Shown: piece after piece, positions 17,179-26,170 of the stretch | How the letters are laid out: the number at the start of each line of letters is the position of its first letter | Position numbering within the stretch: position 1 is the stretch's first letter | Source of the DNA: Kiloniellales bacterium | Lineage (GTDB): Bacteria; Pseudomonadota; Alphaproteobacteria; Kiloniellales; JAKSDN01 | DNA length: 34,757 nucleotides | Direction of reading: 5' to 3' | Assembly: GCA_028280455.1 (NCBI GenBank) | Contig: JANQLT010000063.1 | Location: forward strand, 1-34,757 | Program-made: the position numbers and the translations under genes | Notes under the pieces: model-generated | What the model was told of the DNA's origin: nothing | The model's input: the letters and a program-made list of their open reading frames with translations, nothing else | Databases searched by the model: none

Positions 17179-18423
17179 ATGAAGCCTGAAGTCGCCCCCG
17201 AGCAAGCCTCGACGGAGGCGCCCGCCGCAGCGGAAGAGACAGCCGCGCCGGACGAGCAAGCCGACGCGGCCGAGCAAGCCGTCGCGAAGGAGCTCGCGCT
17301 CTACAAGAGGGCCTTCGAGAAGGCCGAGGCGGTCTGCCTGCGCGCCGCCGAGGGCGACCTCGAATCGCGCATCACCATGATCGAGGAGCTGCCCGCGCAA
17401 AGCGGCATGCTCACCGCCATCAATCGGCTGCTCGACCTGACCGACGCCTTCGTGCGCGAATCCAGCGCCTCGCTCGCCTTCGCCAGCCAGAGCAAGTACT
17501 ACCGGCCCTTCCTGTTGCGCGGCATGTCCGGCGATTTCCGGCGCGGCGCGGAGGTCATCAACGCCGCCCGGGAATCGATGGAGCAGCGGCACCTGCTGAC
17601 CGAGGACTTCCAGCAGGCCGTCTCGACCGTCGTCGGCGTCCTGTCGCAGGCGGCCGGCCAGCTCGAATCCTCGGCCAAGGCCATGTCCAGCGACGCCGAG
17701 ACGGCCCACCAGCAGAGCCTCTCGGTGGCGGCGGCCTCCGAGGAGGCCGCCGGCAAGTCCGAAGCCGTCGCCGCCGGCGCCGAGCAGCTCTCGACCTCGA
17801 TCACGGAGATCGAGAAGCAGGCCGCCGGCTCGGCCAAGGCCACCGAAGCCGTGGTCGAGGAGGTTCAGCGCGCCACCGACGCGGTCCGCGACCTGACGGA
17901 AGCGGCCGCCAAGATCGACGAGGTGATCGCCTTCATCCGCGACATGGCGATGCAGACCAATCTGCTGGCCCTGAACGCGACCATCGAGGCCGCGCGCGCC
18001 GGCGAAGCGGGCCGCGGCTTCTCGGTCGTCGCGGAAGAGGTCAAGAAGCTCGCCAAGCAAGTCGCCAACGCGACCTCCGACATCGCCGAGCTGATCGGCG
18101 CCATGCAGGTCGCCAGCCGGCTCACCGCCAACTCCATCGGCAGCATCAGCGGCCGGACCAGCGAGGTCAAAAGCGCGACCATCGCGATCGCCTCGGCCAT
18201 GGAAGAGCAGTCGGCGGCGACCGCGGAGATCAGCCAGAACGTCCAGCTCGCCGCCGAAGGCTCGCAGGACGTCTCCAGCAACCTCGGCAGCATCACCCAG
18301 GCGGCGGCCCAGACCGGCGAGGCCGCCAAGCACGTGCTGCAGTCGGCCGCCGATCTCTTCGCCGAGTCCGACGCGCTCAACGCGCGGGTATCGGACTTCC
18401 TGGAGAAGATCCGCCAGGCCTGA
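17179..18423 (+). CDS. Soluble methyl-accepting chemotaxis protein
   Basis: The 414-residue chemoreceptor has no membrane segment. An Ala/Glu-rich N-terminal stretch (1-40) precedes a HAMP-like helical module ([12 protein letters not shown] to [14 protein letters not shown], about 50-133). The signalling coiled coil follows, with its hairpin tip at [20 protein letters not shown] then [20 protein letters not shown] (about 252-292), which contacts CheA and CheW. The C terminus ends FLEKIRQA with no CheR-tethering pentapeptide. It lacks its own sensory domain, and the preceding gene supplies an Aer-type PAS; partnership is inferred from that. It is followed by a palindromic repeat. Confidence 0.95.
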   Translation: MKPEVAPEQASTEAPAAAEETAAPDEQADAAEQAVAKELALYKRAFEKAEAVCLRAAEGDLESRITMIEELPAQSGMLTAINRLLDLTDAFVRESSASLAFASQSKYYRPFLLRGMSGDFRRGAEVINAARESMEQRHLLTEDFQQAVSTVVGVLSQAAGQLESSAKAMSSDAETAHQQSLSVAAASEEAAGKSEAVAAGAEQLSTSITEIEKQAAGSAKATEAVVEEVQRATDAVRDLTEAAAKIDEVIAFIRDMAMQTNLLALNATIEAARAGEAGRGFSVVAEEVKKLAKQVANATSDIAELIGAMQVASRLTANSIGSISGRTSEVKSATIAIASAMEEQSAATAEISQNVQLAAEGSQDVSSNLGSITQAAAQTGEAAKHVLQSAADLFAESDALNARVSDFLEKIRQA

Positions 18424-18450
18424 GCGGCGTCGCCGGCGCGCTGCCAGAAG

Positions 18451-18543
18451 GAAACGAACCGCCCTCTCACCCGGCTCCGGCTAGGCTTGGCGAAGCCGAA
18501 GGCTGAGCTTAGCCGGAGCCGGGTGAGGGGGGCGGTTCGTTTC
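18451..18543. repeat. Palindromic intergenic repeat, copy 3
   Basis: A compact version of the family, with GAAACGAACCGCC at the left end and GGCGGTTCGTTTC at the right end (perfect complement) and inner arms CACCCGGCTCCGGCTA / TAGCCGGAGCCGGGTG. It sits between the chemoreceptor stop and the convergent aldo/keto reductase and could terminate both. Confidence 0.88.
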
Positions 18544-18634
18544 GACGTCGACGGCGACTGCCAGGACGGCGATCGCCAGAGCGTTGCCGGACGAGCGGAG
18601 CCTTGCCGACCCCCGCAACCAAGGAGCGCGCTAG
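18544..18634. repeat. Right flank shared with the first repeat copy
   Basis: This segment resembles 156-250, with 24 identical bases at 18568-18591, and ends at the aldo/keto reductase stop codon. It shows that copies 1 and 3 share an extended unit of about 185-250 bases. Confidence 0.6.
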
Positions 18635-19602
18635 AGAATCTCCTCCAGCCGGTCCGTGGCCGGCGGCGGCCGGCGCGAGAGGTCGGCGATCTCCGCCCGC
18701 AGGTCTGCCGGCATGTCGAGCGACAGGGCTTCGAGCGAGGGCCGGAGCTGCTCCAGGCTGCGCGCGCCGATGATCGGACAGGTGACGTCCGGATGGGCCG
18801 CGACCCAGGCGACCGCCAGGCTGACCGGGTGGCAGCCCCGCGCCTCGGCCAGGGCCGTGAAGGCCCCGGCGGTGTCGTAGACCCAGTCCTCGCTGTAGCG
18901 GCCGATGTACTCCTTGTTGCTCGCCAGGCGGCCGGTGTCGGCGCGCTTGTCGCGGCCGTACTTGCCGCTCAGCAGGCCGCCGCCGACCGGGCTGTAGGTG
19001 ATGACGCCGAGCTCTTCCGCCCGCGCCAGGGGCAGCAGCTCGACCTCGGCCTGGCGCTTGACCAGGTTGTACATCGGCTGGATCACGTCGAGCCGCGCCC
19101 AGCCCTGCCGGGCGGCGATGCCCAGGGCCTTGGCGACCTGCCAGGCGGCGAAGTTGCTGGCGCCGAGATAGAGCACCTTGCCGGTCCGCTGCAGGTCTTC
19201 CAGGGCGCGCAGCGACTCCTCCAGCGGCGTCTGCTCGTCCCAGCGGTGCAGGAACAGCAGGTCGAGCCGGTCGGTCTGCAGCCGGCGCAGGCTCGCCTCG
19301 ACCGTGCGCAGGATATGCCGGCGGTTGCTGCCGCGGTCGTTGGGGTCGTCGCCGGTCGGCACGGCGCACTTCGAGGTGATCACCAGCCGGTCGCGCTCGC
19401 CGGCGATCAGGCGGCCGAGGATCTCCTCCGAACGGCCGCCGTTGTAGACATCGGCACAGTCGAAAAAGGTGATCCCGGCGTCGCGGCAGGCCGCGTACAT
19501 GCGGGCCGCCTCCGCCTCGTCGGCGTCGCCGCCGAAGGACATCGTGCCGAAGCAGAGCCGCGACACCCGCACGCCGGTGCGGCCGAGCCAAGTCAGTTCC
19601 AT
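18631..19602 (-). CDS. Aldo/keto reductase
   Basis: The 323-residue NADPH-dependent oxidoreductase starts at the ATG at 19602, with GGGGGAAAGG just upstream. The catalytic tetrad is in place: D48 and Y53 in FFDCADVYNGG, K78 in VITSKCA and H119 in LDLLFLHRWD. The cofactor-binding C-terminal half reads VITYSPVGGGLLSGKYG and CPIIGARSLEQLRPSLEAL. It belongs to the general AKR group near YajO and Gcy-like proteins, which reduce various aldehydes; no substrate can be named. It is divergently arranged with the beta-propeller gene, 124 bases between starts. Confidence 0.93.
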   Translation of the reverse strand: MELTWLGRTGVRVSRLCFGTMSFGGDADEAEAARMYAACRDAGITFFDCADVYNGGRSEEILGRLIAGERDRLVITSKCAVPTGDDPNDRGSNRRHILRTVEASLRRLQTDRLDLLFLHRWDEQTPLEESLRALEDLQRTGKVLYLGASNFAAWQVAKALGIAARQGWARLDVIQPMYNLVKRQAEVELLPLARAEELGVITYSPVGGGLLSGKYGRDKRADTGRLASNKEYIGRYSEDWVYDTAGAFTALAEARGCHPVSLAVAWVAAHPDVTCPIIGARSLEQLRPSLEALSLDMPADLRAEIADLSRRPPPATDRLEEIL

Positions 19603-19726
19603 GCGCCTTTCCCCCGCGCGCTTCCCATGGCGAAGCGGCACTATAGCCAGTCGGCCTGTCCCCGCGACAGCGGCCTGCGCTATAAGCGGTGCCAAGCCAT
19701 AACCCGACCTGCGAGGACCGCAGCCC

Positions 19727-20524
19727 GTGATCAACCTGACCTTCCTGAAGCGACACAGCATCGAATACAAGAAGGACGGCCTGACCGAGCCCTCCGGGCT
19801 GACCCTGGCGCACGACGGCAAGGGTCTCTGGACCGTCAGCGACGACAGCAAGGGCGTCTTCCACTTGAGCCTGTCGGGCGGCCTGCGGCGCAAGAAGAGC
19901 TTCCCGGTGCCCGCCGACGACCTCGAGGGCATCACCATCGAGCCCACGGGCCGCTTCCTCTACGTGGTCCGCGAGGCGAGCAACGAGGTCATCAAGCTCG
20001 ACATCGCCGGGCGGCGCGTCGCCGATCGGCGGGCCCTGGCGGACATGACCGGCTACGGCAAGCTCCGCCGCTACTTCGAGGACGACGAGGACGACAACGA
20101 CGGCCTCGAAGGCCTGACCTGGTGCGCGGCGAGCGACAGCCTCTTCGCCCTGAAGGAAGGCGCGCCCGGCCTCTTGATCGAGATCGCCGCTGATCTGACG
20201 CGCATTACCGGGCACACGCTTCTCAACGCGCGCCGGGGCTTCGTCGATCCCAGCGGCGAGGGCCGACGCATCGACTTCTCCGGCATCGACTACGACGAGG
20301 GCCGTAGCCTGTTCTGGATCCTCAGCGACGAGGGCCGGCGGGTCTATCTCTACGACCCGGCGGCGAAGGCCGTGGTCCGGAGCCTGCCGCTGACCTACGG
20401 CCGCAAGGGCAAGCTCCGCGAGGTCGAGAAGGCCGAGGGCATCGCCTACGATTCAAAGGCCGGCCGTCTCTACATCGTCAGCGACGAGGAGGTCCGGCTC
20501 TACGTCTTCGACGTCCGGGCCTGA
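19727..20524 (+). CDS. Beta-propeller protein of the SdiA-regulated / esterase-like phytase type
   Basis: The 265-residue protein starts at a GTG at 19727 after GAGGA. It consists of repeating propeller blades: EPSGLTLAHDGKGLWTVSDD, LEGITIEPTGRFLYVVREAS, LEGLTWCAASDSLFALKEGA, FSGIDYDEGRSLFWILSDEG and AEGIAYDSKAGRLYIVSDEE. The recurring EG(I/L)(T/A) ... LY(V/I)V(S/R)(D/E) pattern is that of the SdiA-regulated family. No signal peptide is present, unusual for a family often exported. Its function is unknown. The last 72 bases overlap the convergent sortase gene. Confidence 0.85.
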   Translation: MINLTFLKRHSIEYKKDGLTEPSGLTLAHDGKGLWTVSDDSKGVFHLSLSGGLRRKKSFPVPADDLEGITIEPTGRFLYVVREASNEVIKLDIAGRRVADRRALADMTGYGKLRRYFEDDEDDNDGLEGLTWCAASDSLFALKEGAPGLLIEIAADLTRITGHTLLNARRGFVDPSGEGRRIDFSGIDYDEGRSLFWILSDEGRRVYLYDPAAKAVVRSLPLTYGRKGKLREVEKAEGIAYDSKAGRLYIVSDEEVRLYVFDVRA

Positions 20525-21112
20525 CAGCGCCACCGCGTGCACCACGTAGCGCAGCGGGCCGCCGGGGTCGTGGCTGTCGAAGGGATAGCAGGTGACCAGG
20601 GAGAGCCGGGCCCGGCCGTCGCCCGGCAGCAGGCGGGCGCGGCGGGCGTCGACCACGCGGGCGTCGACCACCTCGTAGTCCCGCCAGACGGCGTCCCGGC
20701 CCTGCAGCGCGATGCGCGCGCCCGTTTTCAGGTCCTTCAGGTAGCGGAAATGGGTGTCCCGGTGGCCGAACAGCAGGCCGTGGCCGGCCGCGCCCGGCGG
20801 CGCCGAGCCGTCCAGGTGGGAGGGCCCGAAGGCCATGCTGCGGCCGCTGGCGCCGGCCAGGACGATCTGGTCGACGCCCAGCGCCGGCACCCGCAGCCGG
20901 CCGACCGGATGGCTGTCGGCCCAGGGCCAGGGCCGCTGCCAGGACCGCTCGACACCGGCGCTCGCCGGTGCCGCCAGGCTGCGCTGCCAGGCCTGCTCGA
21001 GCAGGATCTGCGCCAGCCAGGCCTTGGCGTGGATCACGCCCGCCTGGCCGAGCAGCCAGCCGCCGAGCAGGATCAGCAGCAGGGTGACCCAGAAGGACCG
21101 GCGGCTAAGCAT
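20453..21112 (-). CDS. Class GN (proteobacterial) sortase
   Basis: The 219-residue transpeptidase has an N-terminal membrane anchor (about 7-23), then the sortase fold. The catalytic residues are H117 in LFGHRDTHF, C175 in LVTCYPFD and R188 in GPLRYVVHA. This is the Gram-negative class usually paired with one dedicated substrate, and the neighbouring gene encodes such a substrate. The ATG at 21112 overlaps the substrate gene's stop by eight bases. The C-terminal roughly 24 residues (DVEDVEPDLLVADDVETAGL) are acidic and lie in the 72-base overlap with the convergent propeller gene, so they may be a late extension. It acts at the periplasmic face of the inner membrane. Confidence 0.95.
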   Translation of the reverse strand: MLSRRSFWVTLLLILLGGWLLGQAGVIHAKAWLAQILLEQAWQRSLAAPASAGVERSWQRPWPWADSHPVGRLRVPALGVDQIVLAGASGRSMAFGPSHLDGSAPPGAAGHGLLFGHRDTHFRYLKDLKTGARIALQGRDAVWRDYEVVDARVVDARRARLLPGDGRARLSLVTCYPFDSHDPGGPLRYVVHAVALSGPDVEDVEPDLLVADDVETAGL

Positions 21113-23387
21113 GGCGCAGCCGCCGCCGCGACAGGCTCCAGACCAGGGCGGCCGCCAGCAGCAGCGCCAGGCCGAGCAGGGCCTGTAGGGCCGCCGGCGT
21201 CGCGCCTTGCGGCAGGGCGATCGGCTGGCCCTTCAGGCTGGCCTCGCGCAGCAAGGGCGCCGGCAGGACGCGCGGCTGCATGCTCCGCTGCAGCTCGCCG
21301 AAAACCTTGTCGGCGTCCCAGCCGTGCGGCAGGGCCCGCGGCTGCGCCTCGGTGACCAGGGCCTCGCCCCGCGGCCGGCTGACCGCGTCGTCGACCGCGA
21401 CCAGGCTGGTATAGCGGCCGACCAGGCCATGGTGCAGCGCCAGGGCCAGGGCCTCGTCGCGCAGGTCCTCGGGGTCGCGGCCGAGGAACAGGCCGTCCTC
21501 GATGCGCGCCAGCTTGGCCCGCGCCCAGGTCGTCGCCACGCCGGCGCCGGCCTGCAGGTCGGACAGGGAGACCGCGCGCTGCCAATGCTCGGCGCCGCGC
21601 CGGCCGCTGACGGTCAGGCTGCCGGCGATATCCTCGAGCCTACGCCCGGGCAGCTTGACGACGAACTCGACCGGCTGGCCGGCATAGAGATCCGGCAGCG
21701 GCGCGGGATAGATCTCGACCCCGGTCGCGAAGGGCCCGGCCACGGCGATGTCGGTGAGCTGCGGCTGCTCCAGGCGGCGCAGCAGGCCGGTCATGCGCTC
21801 CTTCACCTCGGCGATCTGCGCGATATAGGTGAAGCTGCCGCGACCGACCTCGGCCGCCTTGCGCATGAAATAGCCGTTGGGCGCCGAGCCGATGCCGACG
21901 GTGAAGAGGCGTCGCTGACCGAGCAGCCGGTCGATCGTCTCGAACAGCGCGACCTCGTTGCCGACGGCCCCGTCGGTCAGGAACACGATCTGGCGCAGCC
22001 GGTCGGCCGTCGCCGGCTCCTTCAAGGCCATCTGCAGGGCCGGCCGCATGTTCGTGCCGCCCTGGGCGTCGAGCGCCGCGACCGCGCGCAGGGCGAGCCG
22101 CTTGCTCGCCTCGGTCGCGGCGCGGGTCTCGGGAAACAGGGCGTGAGCCTCGTTGTCGAAGCGGATCAGGTTGAAGCGGTCCTCCGGCCGCAGGCGCTCG
22201 AGCGCCAGCGCCAGCACCTCCTGCGCGGCGGCCAGGGAGATGCCGTGCATGGAGCTCGAGGTGTCGACCACGAAGATCAGGTCCCGCGGCGGCGGCGCGC
22301 CCTGCCTGTCGGCGGCGGCCGGCGGCAGCAGCGAGACCAGCAGGTAGCTGTCGCCGTCGAGCGCCTCGGCGAAGATCGCCGCCTCGGGCTCGCTGCCCTG
22401 GACCGGCCGCCAGCGCAGCACGAAGTCGCGGTCCGCCGGCAGGCTGCGCTCGGCCAGGGCGACGGCCATGCGGCCCGCGCCCCGCGGCTCGATCTCGACC
22501 GCGTGGCTGGGGCTGTCCAGCGCGGCCAGCGGCAGCCCGGCGTCCAGCGAGACGCTCAGGCTGACGCGGCTCTCCAGGCCGTGGCCGGGCCGCGCGACCG
22601 GGCCGAAGCGGTCCCGGCCGGCGAGCCGCCCCTGCCCCTCGGCCGCCGCCGGCTGCGTCGCTGCGATCGGCTGCGGGACCGAGGACTTGGGAGCGGGCGT
22701 CGGTTGCGGAAGACGCACGAGGGGCGGACTCGCCGGGCCGGGCTCGTAGCGCGGCGCCACGACCATCGGAAAGCGGAGCTCGAAGCCGCCGTCCTCGTAG
22801 GCCACGCTGTCCTGGTATTCGATCGCCACGCTGACCGTCTCGCCGGGCCCGACGTTGGCGACCGAGGTGACGAAGACGTTGGGCCGCTCGGAGGTCAGCA
22901 GGCTCGCCTTGCGGCCCTCGGCGGCAGCCTGCTCGTAGACCCGACGGGCCTTCCGGCGCTCCAGGATGCGGCCCTCGATTTGCCGCGTGCCGACGGTCAT
23001 GGTCAGCCGGTCGACCGCCGAGCGCTCGGGCAGCGGAAAGACGTAGAGCCCTTCGAGCCAGACCGCCGAGGGATTGCGGAACCGCTGGGTCACGGTGACC
23101 CGGCTGACCCGGCCCGAGACCGCGATGGCGACCTCGCTCTCCAGCAGGGGCGCTTCGAAAGCCTGCGACTCGCCACCGCCCAGGAAGAACAGGCCGGCCG
23201 GCCAGACCTCTTCCGGGGCGGCCGGCGGCTCGGCGGCGCGCAGCGACTGCGGCGCCAGCCAGGCCGTCAGCAGCAGGAGCAGGAGGCTCAGCAGCAGCGT
23301 CGCCGTCACCGCGACCAGCGCGTTGCGGCAATCGATGGCCTGGCGCCGGCTGAAGACGGGCGGCGTGAAATACTGGCAGCGGGTCAT
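21105..23387 (-). CDS. Marine proteobacterial sortase target protein (VIT and vWA domains)
   Basis: The 760-residue protein starts at the ATG at 23387 after GGGGGAGAA. In order it has an N-terminal signal or anchor (about 24-52), a vault protein inter-alpha-trypsin (VIT) domain (about 75-200), a Pro-rich linker (216-262), a vWA domain (about 368-540) with an intact MIDAS motif DTSSS at 375-379 and a later TNM-type threonine (GGTNMRPAL), and a C-terminal region ending in a sorting signal: LPQGA at 725-729, a hydrophobic helix and RRRLRHA. The family usually is the only sortase substrate in its genome. The motif has glycine where LPxTG has threonine. It is presumed to be processed by the overlapping downstream sortase; the ligand it binds is unknown. 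Confidence 0.95.
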   Translation of the reverse strand: MTRCQYFTPPVFSRRQAIDCRNALVAVTATLLLSLLLLLLTAWLAPQSLRAAEPPAAPEEVWPAGLFFLGGGESQAFEAPLLESEVAIAVSGRVSRVTVTQRFRNPSAVWLEGLYVFPLPERSAVDRLTMTVGTRQIEGRILERRKARRVYEQAAAEGRKASLLTSERPNVFVTSVANVGPGETVSVAIEYQDSVAYEDGGFELRFPMVVAPRYEPGPASPPLVRLPQPTPAPKSSVPQPIAATQPAAAEGQGRLAGRDRFGPVARPGHGLESRVSLSVSLDAGLPLAALDSPSHAVEIEPRGAGRMAVALAERSLPADRDFVLRWRPVQGSEPEAAIFAEALDGDSYLLVSLLPPAAADRQGAPPPRDLIFVVDTSSSMHGISLAAAQEVLALALERLRPEDRFNLIRFDNEAHALFPETRAATEASKRLALRAVAALDAQGGTNMRPALQMALKEPATADRLRQIVFLTDGAVGNEVALFETIDRLLGQRRLFTVGIGSAPNGYFMRKAAEVGRGSFTYIAQIAEVKERMTGLLRRLEQPQLTDIAVAGPFATGVEIYPAPLPDLYAGQPVEFVVKLPGRRLEDIAGSLTVSGRRGAEHWQRAVSLSDLQAGAGVATTWARAKLARIEDGLFLGRDPEDLRDEALALALHHGLVGRYTSLVAVDDAVSRPRGEALVTEAQPRALPHGWDADKVFGELQRSMQPRVLPAPLLREASLKGQPIALPQGATPAALQALLGLALLLAAALVWSLSRRRLRHA

Positions 23388-23495
23388 GCGTTCTCCCCCT
23401 TAGAGCAGGTCCTGAAGCGCTGCCATTGGCGCGCGCCATCGCGGCGCCGCGGCGCCGGGAAAGGGGCGGTCGCATGATCAATTGCGGCGACTTGA

Positions 23496-24824
<1,329 letters not shown>

Positions 24825-24852
24825 GCGAGACCGAACGACGCGAGAGTGACCG

Positions 24853-25776
24853 ATGAAGGTCGTGATTCTCGGCGCCGGCGGCGTCGGCGGCTACTTCGGC
24901 GCCAAGCTGGCGCTGGCCGGCAACGACGTCACCTTCGTGGCGCGCGGCGCCCATCGCGACGCCATGGCGCGCGACGGCCTGTCGGTCCGCACCCCGGCGG
25001 GCGAGCTGCACATCCCGGCGCCGAAGCTCCTGACGGACGACGGCGACGGCGGGCCCTGCGACGTGGCCCTGGTCTGCGTCAAGCTCTGGGACCTGGAGGC
25101 CGCCGCCCAGCGCCTGAAGCCGCTCTGCGGCCCACAGACCGCGGTGCTGCCCCTGCAGAACGGCGTCACCGCCAGCGACACCTTGGCGGCGGTGCTCGGA
25201 CCGGAGCTTGTTCTGGGCGGCGTCGCCCAGATCGCGGCAAAGATCGAAGCCCCGGGCGTCATCCGGCAGACCGGCAAGTTCGCCAGGCTGATCTTCGGCG
25301 AGCGCGACGGCAGCCGGTCGGCCCGGGTCGAGGCGCTGCACGCGGCCTGCCAAGCGGCCGGGATCGACGCCAAAGTCTCCGACTCGATCGAGATCGACCA
25401 CTGGAAGAAGTTCGTCATGCTCGCGCCCATGGCCGGGGCGGCATCGCGGCATCGCCTGGCGATGGGCGCCTTGCTGGAAGAGCCGGCGCGGGCGGCGGAG
25501 CTGCGGGCGCTGGTCGAGGAGGCGGTGGCGGTCGGCCGGGCCAAGGGCGTCGCGCTGGCGGCCGACTTGGCCGAGAAGACCTTCGCCTTCCATCAGGACC
25601 TGCCGGCCGAGATGAAACCCTCCATGCTGCACGACCTGGAAGCCGGCCGCCGGCTCGAGCTCGACTGGCTGAACGGCGAGATCGTCCGTCTCGGCGAGAG
25701 CCTCGGCGTCGAGACGCCGGCCCACCGGGCCGTGGTCGAGGCGCTGGACTCGGTCAAGCTGGGGCGCGGTGCCTGA
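24853..25776 (+). CDS. 2-dehydropantoate 2-reductase family protein
   Basis: The 307-residue protein has the NADPH-binding N terminus MKVVILGAGGVGGYFGAKLA and the family pattern VCVKLWDLEAA, LPLQNGV and the catalytic-lysine segment HWKKFV. The C-terminal helical domain includes KPSMLHDLEAGRRLELDWLN, the usual KPR signature. In E. coli PanE two asparagines follow the catalytic lysine and bind pantoate; in this protein the equivalent stretch reads KFVMLAPMAGAA, so both seem absent. It may be a paralogue acting on another 2-oxoacid or lactone. It lies 28 bases downstream of the aminotransferase. Confidence 0.9.
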   Translation: MKVVILGAGGVGGYFGAKLALAGNDVTFVARGAHRDAMARDGLSVRTPAGELHIPAPKLLTDDGDGGPCDVALVCVKLWDLEAAAQRLKPLCGPQTAVLPLQNGVTASDTLAAVLGPELVLGGVAQIAAKIEAPGVIRQTGKFARLIFGERDGSRSARVEALHAACQAAGIDAKVSDSIEIDHWKKFVMLAPMAGAASRHRLAMGALLEEPARAAELRALVEEAVAVGRAKGVALAADLAEKTFAFHQDLPAEMKPSMLHDLEAGRRLELDWLNGEIVRLGESLGVETPAHRAVVEALDSVKLGRGA

Positions 25777-25842
25777 CCGCAATTTCCCTCTACACAAGCC
25801 GCGAAAGTAGTGGCAGGTTGATTCCATTCGGTTCAACAACGG

Positions 25843-25857
25843 AAAGGAGGTGATCCA
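25843..25857 (+). promoter_or_regulatory. Shine-Dalgarno complementary to the entire 16S rRNA 3' end
   Basis: AAAGGAGGTGATCCA is the exact complement of the conserved 16S rRNA end UGGAUCACCUCCUUU over 15 bases, far longer than normal. GGAGG ends seven bases before the ATG at 25858, which fits ribosome binding. Confidence 0.85.
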
Positions 25858-25938
25858 ATGTCTAGTGGAACGGGCGTCACGCTGTTTGCCCAAGGTGTTC
25901 TTCGCGGACAGTGGAGCAACCTCTGCCATCCGCGCTGA
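25858..25938 (+). CDS. 26-residue small protein or leader peptide
   Basis: The frame reads MSSGTGVTLFAQGVLRGQWS then NLCHPR and ends TGA. Its Shine-Dalgarno is unusually strong (15 bases of anti-SD complement), and a clean Rho-independent terminator follows 42 bases after the stop, so the unit looks complete and separately transcribed. I do not recognise the peptide. It has one Trp, one Cys and one His, no membrane helix and no repeated codon that would mark a classical amino-acid attenuator. Downstream on this strand there is no gene; abiE is convergent. It could be a real small protein, a leader whose gene has been lost, or an RNA whose SD titrates ribosomes. Confidence 0.6.
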   Translation: MSSGTGVTLFAQGVLRGQWSNLCHPR

Positions 25939-25980
25939 TACCAACCAAGACAAGATGGGCTGACAGCAAGCCCTTTCACG

Positions 25981-26014
25981 GAAAGGCGGCCTCCGGGCCG
26001 CCTTTCTCCTTTCC
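25981..26014 (+). terminator. Rho-independent terminator of the small-ORF unit
   Basis: GAAAGGCGGCC (25981-25991) and GGCCGCCTTTC (25996-26006) form a perfect 11-bp stem on a TCCG loop, followed by TCCTTTCC. The tail CTCCTTTCC (26006-26014) is also fully complementary to GGAAAGGAG at 25841-25849 in the Shine-Dalgarno region. Confidence 0.88.
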
Positions 26015-26034
26015 GGGCGGCCGGGCAAGCACCA

Positions 26035-26170
26035 ATACCAGACGGCGATGAGTGGAACTCATTGCGGTCTGGCAAGCGCCACCGCGCGCCCGCAGCGAAG
26101 CGAGGAAAGCCCGCGTGGCGCTTGAACGCCATACGAACGGCGATGAGTCGTACTCATCGCCGTTCGGTAT
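26035..26170. repeat. Miniature palindromic element overlapping the AbiEii stop codon
   Basis: Three nested inverted repeats lie within 136 bases. The left hairpin (26038-26053 with 26057-26072) and right hairpin (26131-26170) both have the core GGCGATGAGT-N3-ACTCAT; the middle has CAAGCGCCAC (26073-26082) paired with GTGGCGCTTG (26115-26124). The outer ends ATACCAGACGGCGATGAGT and ACTCATCGCCGTTCGGTAT are inverted copies matching at 17 of 19 positions. The right end supplies the last codons (YTERR and TGA) of the minus-strand toxin gene. It resembles a MITE or a paired REP element. No target duplication could be confirmed. Confidence 0.75.

Noticed and set aside
26035..26170. tRNA-like or CRISPR-like structure
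   Set aside because: Three stems but no anticodon arm, T-loop or CCA end, and no regularly spaced direct repeats; fits an inverted-repeat element better.
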